This document shows, in pieces, positions 8,031-15,520 of a DNA stretch of 64,000 nucleotides; the stretch's first letter is position 1; each line of letters starts with the position of its first letter. The stretch covers positions 7,531 through 71,530 of the forward strand of contig JBFFRY010000010.1 in assembly GCA_041572755.1 (NCBI GenBank), read 5' to 3'. The notes beneath the pieces are model-generated. The model worked only from the letters and a program-made list of their open reading frames with translations, had not been told where the DNA came from and searched no databases. Position numbers and translations under genes: made by a program. The stretch is from JBFELU01 sp041572755 (GTDB lineage: Bacteria > Actinomycetota > Acidimicrobiia > Spongiisociales > UBA11373).

Positions 8031-9229
8031 CGCAGCGGGTCGACGTGGTGGTGGTCGGCGGGGGCATCGTCGGCCTGGCCACCGCCCGGGCGCTGCTGGG
8101 CAACCGCAACACCCCTTCGATCGTGGTGGTCGAGAAGGAGACCGAACTGGGGACTCACCAGACGGGCCGCAACAGCGGGGTCCTCCATTCGGGCCTGTAC
8201 TACCGACCCGGGTCGCTCAAGGCCCGGCTCTGTGTGGAGGGGCGGCGGCGCATGGCCGATTTCTGCCGGACCGAGGGGCTTCCCTATCGGGAGAGCGGCA
8301 AGGTGGTGGTGGCTGCCACCGAGGCCCAGCTCCCGGCGCTCGAGGAACTGGCCCAACGGGGCGAGGCCAACGGCCTGCAGGGCATCGAACGGCTCGGTCG
8401 CGCCGGCATCCGAGATCACGAGCCGCACGCCTCCGGTGTCGGTGGCCTCTTCGTGCCGGAAACCGGGTACGTCGACTTCGGAGCGGTGGCGGCCCGTTTC
8501 GCCCACCATCTGAAGTCGGGCGGCGTCCCGGTGGCGACCGGCTCTCCGGTTTCGTCCGTCGAGATCACCGGAACCGGCTGCGTGGTGCACGGTGCCGATG
8601 AGCGGATCGAGGCGCGGTTGCTGATCAACTGCGCCGGACTCCATGCCGACACGCTGGCCCGGATGACCGGGCACACGCCCCCGGTGCGGATCATCCCGTT
8701 TCGGGGCGAGTACTTTCATCTCCGGCGACCGGAGCTGGTGGCTTCGGCGATCTACCCGGTCCCCGATCCCCGCTTCCCCTTTCTCGGAGTTCACTTCACT
8801 CGGCGGGTCGACGGCACCGTGGAAGTGGGGCCCAACGCGGTGCTCGCCTGGGGCCGGGAGCACTATCGGGGAGCCCGTCCCCGGCCCCGTGAGGCGTGGT
8901 GGACCCTGCGCTACCCGGGGTTCTGGCGCATGGCGGCCCGCTACTGGCGAACCGGCCTCACCGAACTGGCCGGGTCGTGGAGTCCGGCCCGCTATGCCCG
9001 GCGGGCCCGGGCGCTCGTGCCCGGCATCCGTCGCCAGGACCTCGTACGGGGCGGCTCGGGTGTGCGAGCCCAGGCGGTGCGGCCCGACGGCACCCTCGCC
9101 GACGATTTCGTGATCCTCGAGAACGGGCCCTTCCTCCACGTGCTCAACGCACCCTCACCGGCGGCCACCGCCGCTCTCGAGATCGGGGATCACCTGGCCG
9201 GGTTGGCCGTCGACCGGCTCGGCGGCTGA
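8027..9229 (+). CDS. lhgO: L-2-hydroxyglutarate oxidase-like FAD-dependent oxidoreductase
   Basis: The ATG overlaps the previous stop by four bases; the product has 400 aa. The N-terminus carries the FAD dinucleotide motif VVVVGGGIVGLATA, followed by ELGTHQTGRNSGVLHSGLYY, a signature of LhgO/L2HGDH proteins of the DAO superfamily. Later blocks include the substrate-cap region PFRGEYFHL and VGPNAVLAW, and the C-terminal RGGSGVRAQAV. LhgO oxidises L-2-hydroxyglutarate to 2-oxoglutarate and passes electrons to the membrane quinone pool. Family membership is firm; the exact substrate is less certain because the gene sits with a dehydratase and aminotransferases rather than with glutarate genes. 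Confidence 0.88.
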   Translation: MTQRVDVVVVGGGIVGLATARALLGNRNTPSIVVVEKETELGTHQTGRNSGVLHSGLYYRPGSLKARLCVEGRRRMADFCRTEGLPYRESGKVVVAATEAQLPALEELAQRGEANGLQGIERLGRAGIRDHEPHASGVGGLFVPETGYVDFGAVAARFAHHLKSGGVPVATGSPVSSVEITGTGCVVHGADERIEARLLINCAGLHADTLARMTGHTPPVRIIPFRGEYFHLRRPELVASAIYPVPDPRFPFLGVHFTRRVDGTVEVGPNAVLAWGREHYRGARPRPREAWWTLRYPGFWRMAARYWRTGLTELAGSWSPARYARRARALVPGIRRQDLVRGGSGVRAQAVRPDGTLADDFVILENGPFLHVLNAPSPAATAALEIGDHLAGLAVDRLGG

Positions 9230-9273
9230 TCCCGGGCCTAACATCGACCAAACCCGCGGGCCCGGAGGCTGCA

Positions 9274-10563
9274 GTGACCACCAATCGCAAACTGCTCGAT
9301 CGGCGGAGGCGCGTGTCGCCGTCGTGGATGATCTCCTACCACGAGGACCCGATCGCCATCGAGCGCGGCGAGGGGCGCCACGTGTGGGATGTCGAGGGAA
9401 ACCGCTACCTGGACTTCTTCGGGGGGATCCTCACCACCATGGTCGGGTACGGGATTCCCGAGATCACCGAGGCGATCCAGCGGCAAGCCGCCAAGGTGGT
9501 CCACACCTCGACCCTGTACCTCAACGAACCGGCGATCGACCTGGCCGAAAAGGTCGCCGAGGTCTCGGGTATCCCCGACGCCAGAGTCTTCTTCACGACA
9601 TCGGGCACCGAGGCCACCGATGCGGCACTGCTGCTGGCCACCAGCTACCGCCGCTCCAACCAGGTGCTGGCGATGCGCAACTCCTATCACGGGCGTTCCT
9701 TCACTGCGGTGGCGGTGACGAGCCACCGCTCCTGGTCGCCCACGTCGTACACCGGGATCAACGTGAACTACGTCCACGGCGCCTACCCGCTGCGCAGCCC
9801 GTTCCACGGCCTGGATCCCGACGCCTACGTCGAAGCGTCGCTGGAGGACCTGCGGCAGGTGATCGACATGATGACGTCGGGCGACGTCGCCTGCCTGCTG
9901 GCCGAGCCGATCCAGGGTGTCGGCGGCTGCTCGCTGCCGCCCGACGGCCTGTACGGGGCGATGGAGAAGATCCTCGACGACTACGGGATCCTCTTCATCT
10001 CCGATGAGGTGCAGACCGGGTGGGGGAGGACCGGCGAGAACTTCTGGGGCTACGAGGCGCACGGCGTGACGCCCGACATCATGACGTTCGCCAAGGGTGT
10101 CGGGAACGGGGTGAGCATGGGTGGGGTGGTGGCCCGGGCCGAGATCATGGACTCGCTCGGGGCCAACTCCATCTCGACGTTCGGTGGGAATCCACTGTCG
10201 GCGGCGGCCGCCGTCGCCACCCTCGACTACGTGCTGGAGCACGATCTGCAGGGCAACGCGTTGCGCATGGGGCGGCGGTTCCAAGAGGGCCTGGGGCCGG
10301 TGGTGGAAGCGGCCCCGTGGATCGCCGAGATGCGGGGCAAGGGCCTGATGCTGGCCCTGGAGACCACCCAGCCCGGATCCCTGGACCCGTCGCCGGAACG
10401 GACTGCCCGGCTCCACGAGGGCTGCAAGAAGGCCGGGCTGCTCACCGGCAAGGGCGGTCTCTACGGCAACGTGCTGCGGATCACCCCGCCCCTCACGGTC
10501 ACCGCCGCCGAGATCGACGAGGCGGTGGCGGTGATGAGCGAGGTGATCGAGGGGATCGAGTAG
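9274..10563 (+). CDS. Class III (PLP-dependent) aminotransferase, AGXT2-like
   Basis: The GTG at 9274 gives 429 aa. The fold-type I class III pattern is present: GGILTTMVGYG, FFTTSGTEATDAAL, the ISDEVQTGWGRTG metal/cofactor-contact block, and the Schiff-base lysine in MTFAKGVGNG. It is closest by pattern to alanine-glyoxylate / 3-aminoisobutyrate-pyruvate aminotransferases. The adjacent methylmalonate-semialdehyde dehydrogenase is the next enzyme in 3-aminoisobutyrate or beta-alanine breakdown, which makes that route a good inference. A TAACAT sequence at 9239-9244 could be its own -10 element; otherwise it is read through from lhgO 44 nt upstream. Confidence 0.88.
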   Translation: MTTNRKLLDRRRRVSPSWMISYHEDPIAIERGEGRHVWDVEGNRYLDFFGGILTTMVGYGIPEITEAIQRQAAKVVHTSTLYLNEPAIDLAEKVAEVSGIPDARVFFTTSGTEATDAALLLATSYRRSNQVLAMRNSYHGRSFTAVAVTSHRSWSPTSYTGINVNYVHGAYPLRSPFHGLDPDAYVEASLEDLRQVIDMMTSGDVACLLAEPIQGVGGCSLPPDGLYGAMEKILDDYGILFISDEVQTGWGRTGENFWGYEAHGVTPDIMTFAKGVGNGVSMGGVVARAEIMDSLGANSISTFGGNPLSAAAAVATLDYVLEHDLQGNALRMGRRFQEGLGPVVEAAPWIAEMRGKGLMLALETTQPGSLDPSPERTARLHEGCKKAGLLTGKGGLYGNVLRITPPLTVTAAEIDEAVAVMSEVIEGIE

Positions 10564-10571
10564 CAGGGCAG

Positions 10572-10608
10572 CCCGGCCCGAGTTCCCCCTCCCCGGCCCG
10601 AGTACGAT
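10572..10608 (+). promoter_or_regulatory. Direct 12-bp repeat and -10 element upstream of mmsA
   Basis: The 12-mer CCCGGCCCGAGT occurs at 10572-10583 and again at 10592-10603, with starts 20 bp apart (two helical turns). The second copy runs into TACGAT at 10603-10608, a good -10 hexamer. The start codon is 44 nt further on, preceded by GAGGAGG. A regulator binding both repeats would cover the -35 region; no regulator gene is adjacent. Confidence 0.4.
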
Positions 10609-10652
10609 GCCGAAAACCTCTCGACCTGCGCAAAACGCGAGGAGGAACAGTC

Positions 10653-12167
10653 ATGGTGACGAGGCTCAAGCCGTTCATCGGCGGCGAGTGGCGGGAGTCC
10701 GCCACCGACACCTACATGCCGGTGACCAACAGCAGCACCGGGGAGGTGATGGCCGAGGCGCCCCAGTGCACCATCGATGAGGTGAACGGCGCCGTCGAGG
10801 CGGCCGCGGCGGCCTTCCCGGCATGGCGGGACACCCCGGTGACCCAGCGGGTTCAGGTGATGTTCCGCCTCAAAGCGCTTCTCGAAGACCAGGTTCACGA
10901 CCTGGCCGTGCTGCTCTCCACCGAGATGGGCAAGTCGTACTCCGAGGCCCGGGGTGACGTGCTGAAGGCGATCGAGGTCGTCGAGCTGGCCTGTGCGGTA
11001 CCGGTCACGATGATGGGCGACTCGCTCATGAACGTCTCCGACGGCTTCGACACCGTCACCTACCGGGAGCCCCTCGGGGTGTTCGCCGGGATCGCACCGT
11101 GGAACTTCCCGGCGATGATCCCCATGGGCTGGATGGCCCCTCTGGCGATCACCACCGGCAACACGTTCGTCCTCAAGGCGGCCAGCTTCGTGCCGCAGAC
11201 CGCCATGCGGATCGCCGAGTTGTGGGAGGAGGCGGGGGTCCCGCCGGGGGTCCTCAACGTGGTGACCGCCTCCCGTCACGAGGCCGAGATCCTGCTGGAG
11301 CACCCCGATGTGAGGGGCGTCTCCTTCGTCGGCTCCGAGAAGGTCGGGCGCCACGTCTATGCCACTGCGGCTTCGCACGGCAAGCGGGTCCAGGCGCTCA
11401 CCGAAGCCAAGAACCATGCCCTCATCATGCGGGATGCTCCGATCATCGCCACCGCCCAGCGGGTCATCAACTCGGCCTTCGGCTGCGCCGGGGAGCGGTG
11501 CATGGCGCTGCCGGCGATCGCCGTGGAGGAGCAGATCGCCGACGATCTCGTCGAGGCGATCGTCGAGCTGTCCGACCAGCGCAAGATGGGCCCCGCCTGG
11601 GAGGAGAGCACCGAGTTGGGTCCGCTGGTCAACGAGGAGCACCTCAACTTCGTCAGCGATTGGGTGGAGCGTTCGATGGCCGAAGGTGCCGTCATGGCTC
11701 GCGACGGCCGCAAGCCGGACGTCCCCGGCTACGAGAACGGCTACTTCATGGGCCCGACGGTGTTCGACCACGTCACGCCCGACATGCGCTGCGGCTGGGA
11801 GGAGGTCTTCGGTCCCGTCCTGTATGTGAAGCGGGTCAAGTCTTTCGAGGAGGGCATCGAGACGATCAACAACAGCCGCTATGCCAACGGGGCGTCGATC
11901 TTCACCGAGAGCGGGCACTACGCCCGCGAGTTCGCCCGGCGGATCGATGCCGGCATGGTCGGCGTCAACGTGGGGATCCCGGTGCCGATCTCGGTGTTCC
12001 CCTTCTCGGGCCACAAGAACAGCTTCTTCGGCGACCTGCACGTCATGGGGCGCGACGGGGTGGCCTTCTTCACCGAGACCAAGGCGGTCACCTCCTACTG
12101 GTACAGCGAGGCCGACAAGGCCGGCGAGAAGGTGGGCACCTGGGAGGGAACCATCACCCGGACGTGA
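10653..12167 (+). CDS. mmsA: Methylmalonate-semialdehyde dehydrogenase (CoA-acylating)
   Basis: The ATG at 10653 is preceded by a strong GAGGAGG ribosome site; 504 aa, the usual size. The aldehyde dehydrogenase fold is clear: IAPWNFPAMIPMG, the NAD-binding FVGSEKVGRHVY, and catalytic C283 in GCAGERCMALPA, the signature of the CoA-dependent MMSDH branch. It converts methylmalonate semialdehyde or malonate semialdehyde to propionyl- or acetyl-CoA with loss of CO2, in valine, thymine and beta-alanine breakdown. The upstream aminotransferase plausibly supplies the semialdehyde, and the propionyl-CoA could feed the carboxylase encoded at 20506-26015. Its 3' end overlaps the convergent DUF1638 gene by 14 nt. 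Confidence 0.93.
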   Translation: MVTRLKPFIGGEWRESATDTYMPVTNSSTGEVMAEAPQCTIDEVNGAVEAAAAAFPAWRDTPVTQRVQVMFRLKALLEDQVHDLAVLLSTEMGKSYSEARGDVLKAIEVVELACAVPVTMMGDSLMNVSDGFDTVTYREPLGVFAGIAPWNFPAMIPMGWMAPLAITTGNTFVLKAASFVPQTAMRIAELWEEAGVPPGVLNVVTASRHEAEILLEHPDVRGVSFVGSEKVGRHVYATAASHGKRVQALTEAKNHALIMRDAPIIATAQRVINSAFGCAGERCMALPAIAVEEQIADDLVEAIVELSDQRKMGPAWEESTELGPLVNEEHLNFVSDWVERSMAEGAVMARDGRKPDVPGYENGYFMGPTVFDHVTPDMRCGWEEVFGPVLYVKRVKSFEEGIETINNSRYANGASIFTESGHYAREFARRIDAGMVGVNVGIPVPISVFPFSGHKNSFFGDLHVMGRDGVAFFTETKAVTSYWYSEADKAGEKVGTWEGTITRT

Positions 12168-12840
12168 GGAACATCTCCTGGGTGACGGTGGTCCCCGGGG
12201 GAACGACGAGGAGATCGGGGTCGTCGCCGTCGGCGGCGGCCCCGACGAGTTTCTCCAGGAGCGTCGGATCGCCGAGGTACTCGTCGTACGCCATGCCCCA
12301 CCGGTCGCGGCAGAACTGCGCCACCGGTGCGGCCAACGCCCGCGACCGCTCCATCTCCTCCTCCGAGAATGCGATGACTCGAAGCCTGCGATAGGAGCCG
12401 TAGACCTTGTCGATGAGACGCTCGGCCCGGGTCGTTCCGTACTCCTCCTCGTAGCGGTGGAAGGTGGTCAGGGGATCGTCCCCGCTCTCCAGCCAGCCCC
12501 GGGTGAGGTAGTAGGTTCCCGGTTCGGCGTAGAACTCCTCCTCGTAACGTTGCTGGGAACCCAGCATCATCCCGATGCAGTCGTGGGTCCGGGGGAAGAT
12601 CAGCGTGTGCGGTCCCGACTCCACGCCGACCACCCCGTTGCCGCACAGCCCGTAGCCGACCACGACCTGGGAGGGCGCCGGGAGCGCATCGAGATGCCGT
12701 TGCAGCGCCGGAGCCATCTCGACGGGCCGAGTGTGGAGGCCGTAGTCGAGGTAGGTCGCCTCGGTATCGTCGGGGAGGAGCGGCCCGAGGAGATCTCGGA
12801 GAACCCGACAGGAGAGCACGGCGGTGCTCGGCGCCGTCAT
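12154..12840 (-). CDS. DUF1638 family protein of the corrinoid methyl-transfer module
   Basis: This is a 228-aa protein with the DUF1638 pattern: SCRVLRDLL near the start, VVGYGLCGNGVVG, FPRTHDCIGMMLGS and YYLTRGWLESG. Conserved Cys and His (GYGLCGNG, THDCIG) could bind metal or a cofactor. The biochemical role is not known to me. Family members typically lie beside corrinoid proteins and UroD-type methyltransferases, as here, so a role in cobalamin methyl transfer or corrinoid reactivation is a reasonable inference. It is the last gene of a three-gene minus-strand operon and overlaps the corrinoid gene by four bases. Confidence 0.82.
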   Translation of the reverse strand: MTAPSTAVLSCRVLRDLLGPLLPDDTEATYLDYGLHTRPVEMAPALQRHLDALPAPSQVVVGYGLCGNGVVGVESGPHTLIFPRTHDCIGMMLGSQQRYEEEFYAEPGTYYLTRGWLESGDDPLTTFHRYEEEYGTTRAERLIDKVYGSYRRLRVIAFSEEEMERSRALAAPVAQFCRDRWGMAYDEYLGDPTLLEKLVGAAADGDDPDLLVVPPGTTVTQEMFLTSG

Positions 12841-13460
12841 TCGGCGGTGAGCCGGGCGGCCAGGTCGACGGCCTGCTTGGCGTTGTCGGCGTAGCCATCC
12901 GCTCCGAACCGCTCGCCTGCGCCGGGGGTGACGGCGGCGCCACCGACCATCACCGGTGGGGCCGGGTCGAGTTCCTTGAGCATTGCGATCGTCTCTTCCA
13001 TGCGGGCCAGGGCTGTGGTGAGCAGGGCCCCGAGCCCGACCACGTCGGGAGCGTGGTCCCGAACCGCCTCGAGGAACCGTGCCGCCGGCACGTCGACGCC
13101 CAGGTCGATGACCCGGAACCCGGCTCCCTCGAGCATGGTGATCACCAGGTTCTTGCCGATGTCGTGGAGGTCGCCCTGCACGGTGCCGATCACCACCGTC
13201 CCGCTTCCGGGTCCGGCATCGGCGGCGAGCAGCGGCTTGAGGACCTCCATCGCCTGCTCCATGGCATCGGCGGCGATGAGCATCTCGGGGATGAAGTACT
13301 CGCCTCGATCGAAGCGCTCGCCGACCTCCCGCAGCCCGGCGGTGAGCGCCTCGTCGGTGATCAACTGGGGATCGACACCGGCCGCCAGGGCATCCTCGAC
13401 GAGCGCCACCGTTTGCTGCCCGTCACCGATGATGAGCGCTCGGCGAATCTCCTCCAGCAT
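12837..13460 (-). CDS. Cobalamin (corrinoid)-binding methyl carrier protein, MtbC/MtaC-like
   Basis: The ATG at 13460 gives 207 aa; a TTG three codons upstream (13469) is an alternative, only one base from the preceding stop. Residues about 1-85 form the helical cap (EEIRRALIIGD ... GLREVGERFDRGEYFIPEML), and residues about 88-205 the Rossmann-like B12 domain with GDLHDIGKN, where H99 of the D-x-H-x-x-G motif would be the lower cobalt ligand. Such proteins carry the methyl group between a substrate-specific methyltransferase and an acceptor methyltransferase. It is encoded between the UroD-type methyltransferase and DUF1638 genes, 10 nt after the former and overlapping the latter. Confidence 0.92.
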   Translation of the reverse strand: MLEEIRRALIIGDGQQTVALVEDALAAGVDPQLITDEALTAGLREVGERFDRGEYFIPEMLIAADAMEQAMEVLKPLLAADAGPGSGTVVIGTVQGDLHDIGKNLVITMLEGAGFRVIDLGVDVPAARFLEAVRDHAPDVVGLGALLTTALARMEETIAMLKELDPAPPVMVGGAAVTPGAGERFGADGYADNAKQAVDLAARLTAE

Positions 13461-13470
13461 GAACGGCAAC

Positions 13471-14514
13471 TTAGCGTCGCCGATCCGCGGCTTCCACGAG
13501 CGCGTCGAGGTTCTCCACCGGTGTGTCGACCGGCACCTCGCATCCGGTCCCGAGGATGTAGCGGCCGCCCTCGGCTGCCGCCTCGAGCCGTTCGCCGGCG
13601 GCCGCAGCCACGTCGGCGGGCGTCCCGTACCGCATCGTGGTGACGGGATCGAGGTTGCCGATGAGGCACACCCGCTCTCCGATTGCCCGCTTCGCCGTCT
13701 CGAGATCGACGAGGTGATCGACCGCGATGATGTCGGCTCCCGTGTCGGCCTGGAGCCCCAGGACCCGGGTGTTGTCGCCGCAGATGTGGAGGGCGGTGAC
13801 GGCGCCGGCCTCCTTCCAGGCGGCGAACACCCGTTGATGGAGGGGCAGCACCCAGCGCTCGTACATCGCCGGCGAGATGACGCTGCTCGAAGCCAGCGAG
13901 TCGCCGCATTGCACGATGTCGGCCCCGGCCTCGATCTCGGCCATGCCGAACGCGATCAGGCTCTGAGTGGTGAGCTCCAGCATGTGGTCCAGCGCCGGAC
14001 GTAGGTCGTCGTCGTGGCCGTGGTGGACGCGGGCCACCATCTTGAGGAACTCGTCGATCCCCACCAGGTAGGAGGCCAGGGCGAACGGCCCGGTTCCGGG
14101 GGCCCGGATGGCGACATTCGGCCCCAGCGCCTCGCGCAGCAGAGCGATCGCCTCCAGTACCACCGGCATCCGGCCGTCTCGCCGGGGATCCGGAGGCTCC
14201 AGGTCGAAGACCGCCTCGATCGAGGAGACCGCCGGCCGCTGCAGCGAAGCGATGTCGTCTTCGGGGATCACGGTCCGGCACCCGAACCCCTCGGCGAGGT
14301 AGTAGTTGTCGCAGTCGGGGAAGACCACGTCGTAGCCGACTCGCTCGTAGGCCTCGATGTGGGCCCGGGCCATGGCGGTGCCGTCCCGGCAGTAGGTTCC
14401 CAGCGGCCTTCCCGACCAGCGAGCCGCCCAGTTGGCGACGTACGGACCGACCGGGACCCGGTCGGTGGGTCGGGCGGCGATGGCGTTGCGGACTCTCTCG
14501 ATGGGTTTCACCAC
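13471..14514 (-). CDS. Uroporphyrinogen-decarboxylase-family methyltransferase (MtaA/MtbA/CmuA-like)
   Basis: The GTG start gives 347 aa with a UroD-like TIM barrel. Unlike true HemE it has a zinc-thiolate site: H243 and C245 in HICGDNT and C325 in LGTGCEVP. That pattern is typical of enzymes moving methyl groups between a corrinoid protein and a thiol or folate acceptor. It is the first gene of the operon with the corrinoid carrier and DUF1638, and is divergent from a MetF-like reductase, so the likely acceptor is tetrahydrofolate or another C1 carrier. No MttB, MtaB or MtgB-like first methyltransferase is encoded nearby; this enzyme may do that step, or the partner lies elsewhere. Confidence 0.88.
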   Translation of the reverse strand: MVKPIERVRNAIAARPTDRVPVGPYVANWAARWSGRPLGTYCRDGTAMARAHIEAYERVGYDVVFPDCDNYYLAEGFGCRTVIPEDDIASLQRPAVSSIEAVFDLEPPDPRRDGRMPVVLEAIALLREALGPNVAIRAPGTGPFALASYLVGIDEFLKMVARVHHGHDDDLRPALDHMLELTTQSLIAFGMAEIEAGADIVQCGDSLASSSVISPAMYERWVLPLHQRVFAAWKEAGAVTALHICGDNTRVLGLQADTGADIIAVDHLVDLETAKRAIGERVCLIGNLDPVTTMRYGTPADVAAAAGERLEAAAEGGRYILGTGCEVPVDTPVENLDALVEAADRRR

Positions 14515-14523
14515 CCGACACGC

Positions 14524-14529
14524 TATATG
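14524..14529 (+). promoter_or_regulatory. -10 element TATATG in the 26-bp divergent gap
   Basis: Only 26 bp separate the divergent methyltransferase and MetF-like genes. CGCTATATGC is its only AT-rich stretch, with TATATG ending 11 nt before the ATG at 14541, so the plus-strand transcript would have little or no leader. The minus-strand promoter must overlap it, implying joint control of the two transcripts. Confidence 0.4.
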
Positions 14530-14540
14530 CTGCGCCGGCC

Positions 14541-15404
14541 ATGAGGCTGCGTCATCGCCGCACCCTTTCTTCCCATGAGCGCTCTGCGGTCGCCCGCCTG
14601 CTGGCCGATCCGCTCCTGGAGCTGATCCCGCTCCAAGGGGTCGCCCGTCAGATCGACCATCTTCCCGCCGGGGGCCTGATCTCGATCACCGCTTCCCCCG
14701 CCGCCGGTACCCCCGCCACGTTGGAACTCGCCGAAGAGCTGCAGCGACGCGGCCATCGCACCGTGCCTCACCTGTCAGCCCGGATGATCCGGGATCGTGC
14801 CGAGCTGGAGGGGATCTTGGGGAGAATCGCCGATCTCGGGATCACCCGGGTCTTTGTGATCGGCGGTGACGCCGATCCGACCGGGGAGTTCACCGATGCG
14901 CTCGGTTTGCTCGAGGCGATGGAGGAGATCGGTCATCCCTTCACCGAGATCGGTGTGGGCTGTTATCCGGACGGGCATGCCGTGATCCCCGACGACGTGC
15001 TCTTGCGGGCCCTGCGCAACAAGAGCTGGATCGCCACGTCGATGACGAGCCAGGTGTGCTTCGCCCCGCGGACGATCGTGGATTGGCTGGTGGCCCGCCG
15101 TCGCGAGGGGATCAAGCTTCCGATCCGGATCGGCAGTCCCGGTGCCACCCACCTCGCCAAGCTGATGCGGATCTCAGCCCGGATCGGAGTCGGACGGTCG
15201 CTGAGGTTCATCACCAAGAACACGTCGTTGGCCGGCCGGCTGGGCCGGCCTGGGGGGTATGCCCCCGACGCCCTGGTGGGCGACCTGGCAGAGGTGATCG
15301 TCGACCCGGTCTGCGGTGTCGACGGTTTCCACGTCTTCACCTTCAATCAGGTCGAGGAGACCGAGGCCTGGCGGGCCTCGTTCCTGGAGTACCTGAACGG
15401 TTGA
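14541..15404 (+). CDS. Methylenetetrahydrofolate reductase-like (MetF fold) protein
   Basis: This 287-aa protein fits the MetF TIM-barrel family: ISITASPAAG near the N-terminus, PHLSARMIRD, a VFVIGGDADPTGEF block (compare the LRGD region of MetF), IGVGCYPDGH, and CGVDGFHVFTFN at the C-terminus. MetF interconverts methylene- and methyl-THF. It is divergent from the corrinoid methyl-transfer operon, so it may oxidise methyl-THF formed by demethylation rather than make it for methionine synthesis. Homologues in such clusters are often annotated as a second MetF. Family assignment is good; direction of the reaction is inferred. Confidence 0.82.
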   Translation: MRLRHRRTLSSHERSAVARLLADPLLELIPLQGVARQIDHLPAGGLISITASPAAGTPATLELAEELQRRGHRTVPHLSARMIRDRAELEGILGRIADLGITRVFVIGGDADPTGEFTDALGLLEAMEEIGHPFTEIGVGCYPDGHAVIPDDVLLRALRNKSWIATSMTSQVCFAPRTIVDWLVARRREGIKLPIRIGSPGATHLAKLMRISARIGVGRSLRFITKNTSLAGRLGRPGGYAPDALVGDLAEVIVDPVCGVDGFHVFTFNQVEETEAWRASFLEYLNG

Positions 15405-15520
15405 GGCGCTGCATCCGGCGCACCCCCGGATCGTGCCCTCGGCCGGCCGCCCTCGTGGGGAGAGCCCGGTCCGTAGGACGACCCTGATCCCTTCGTAACG
15501 GAGGTTGCGGACCGCTCGTC

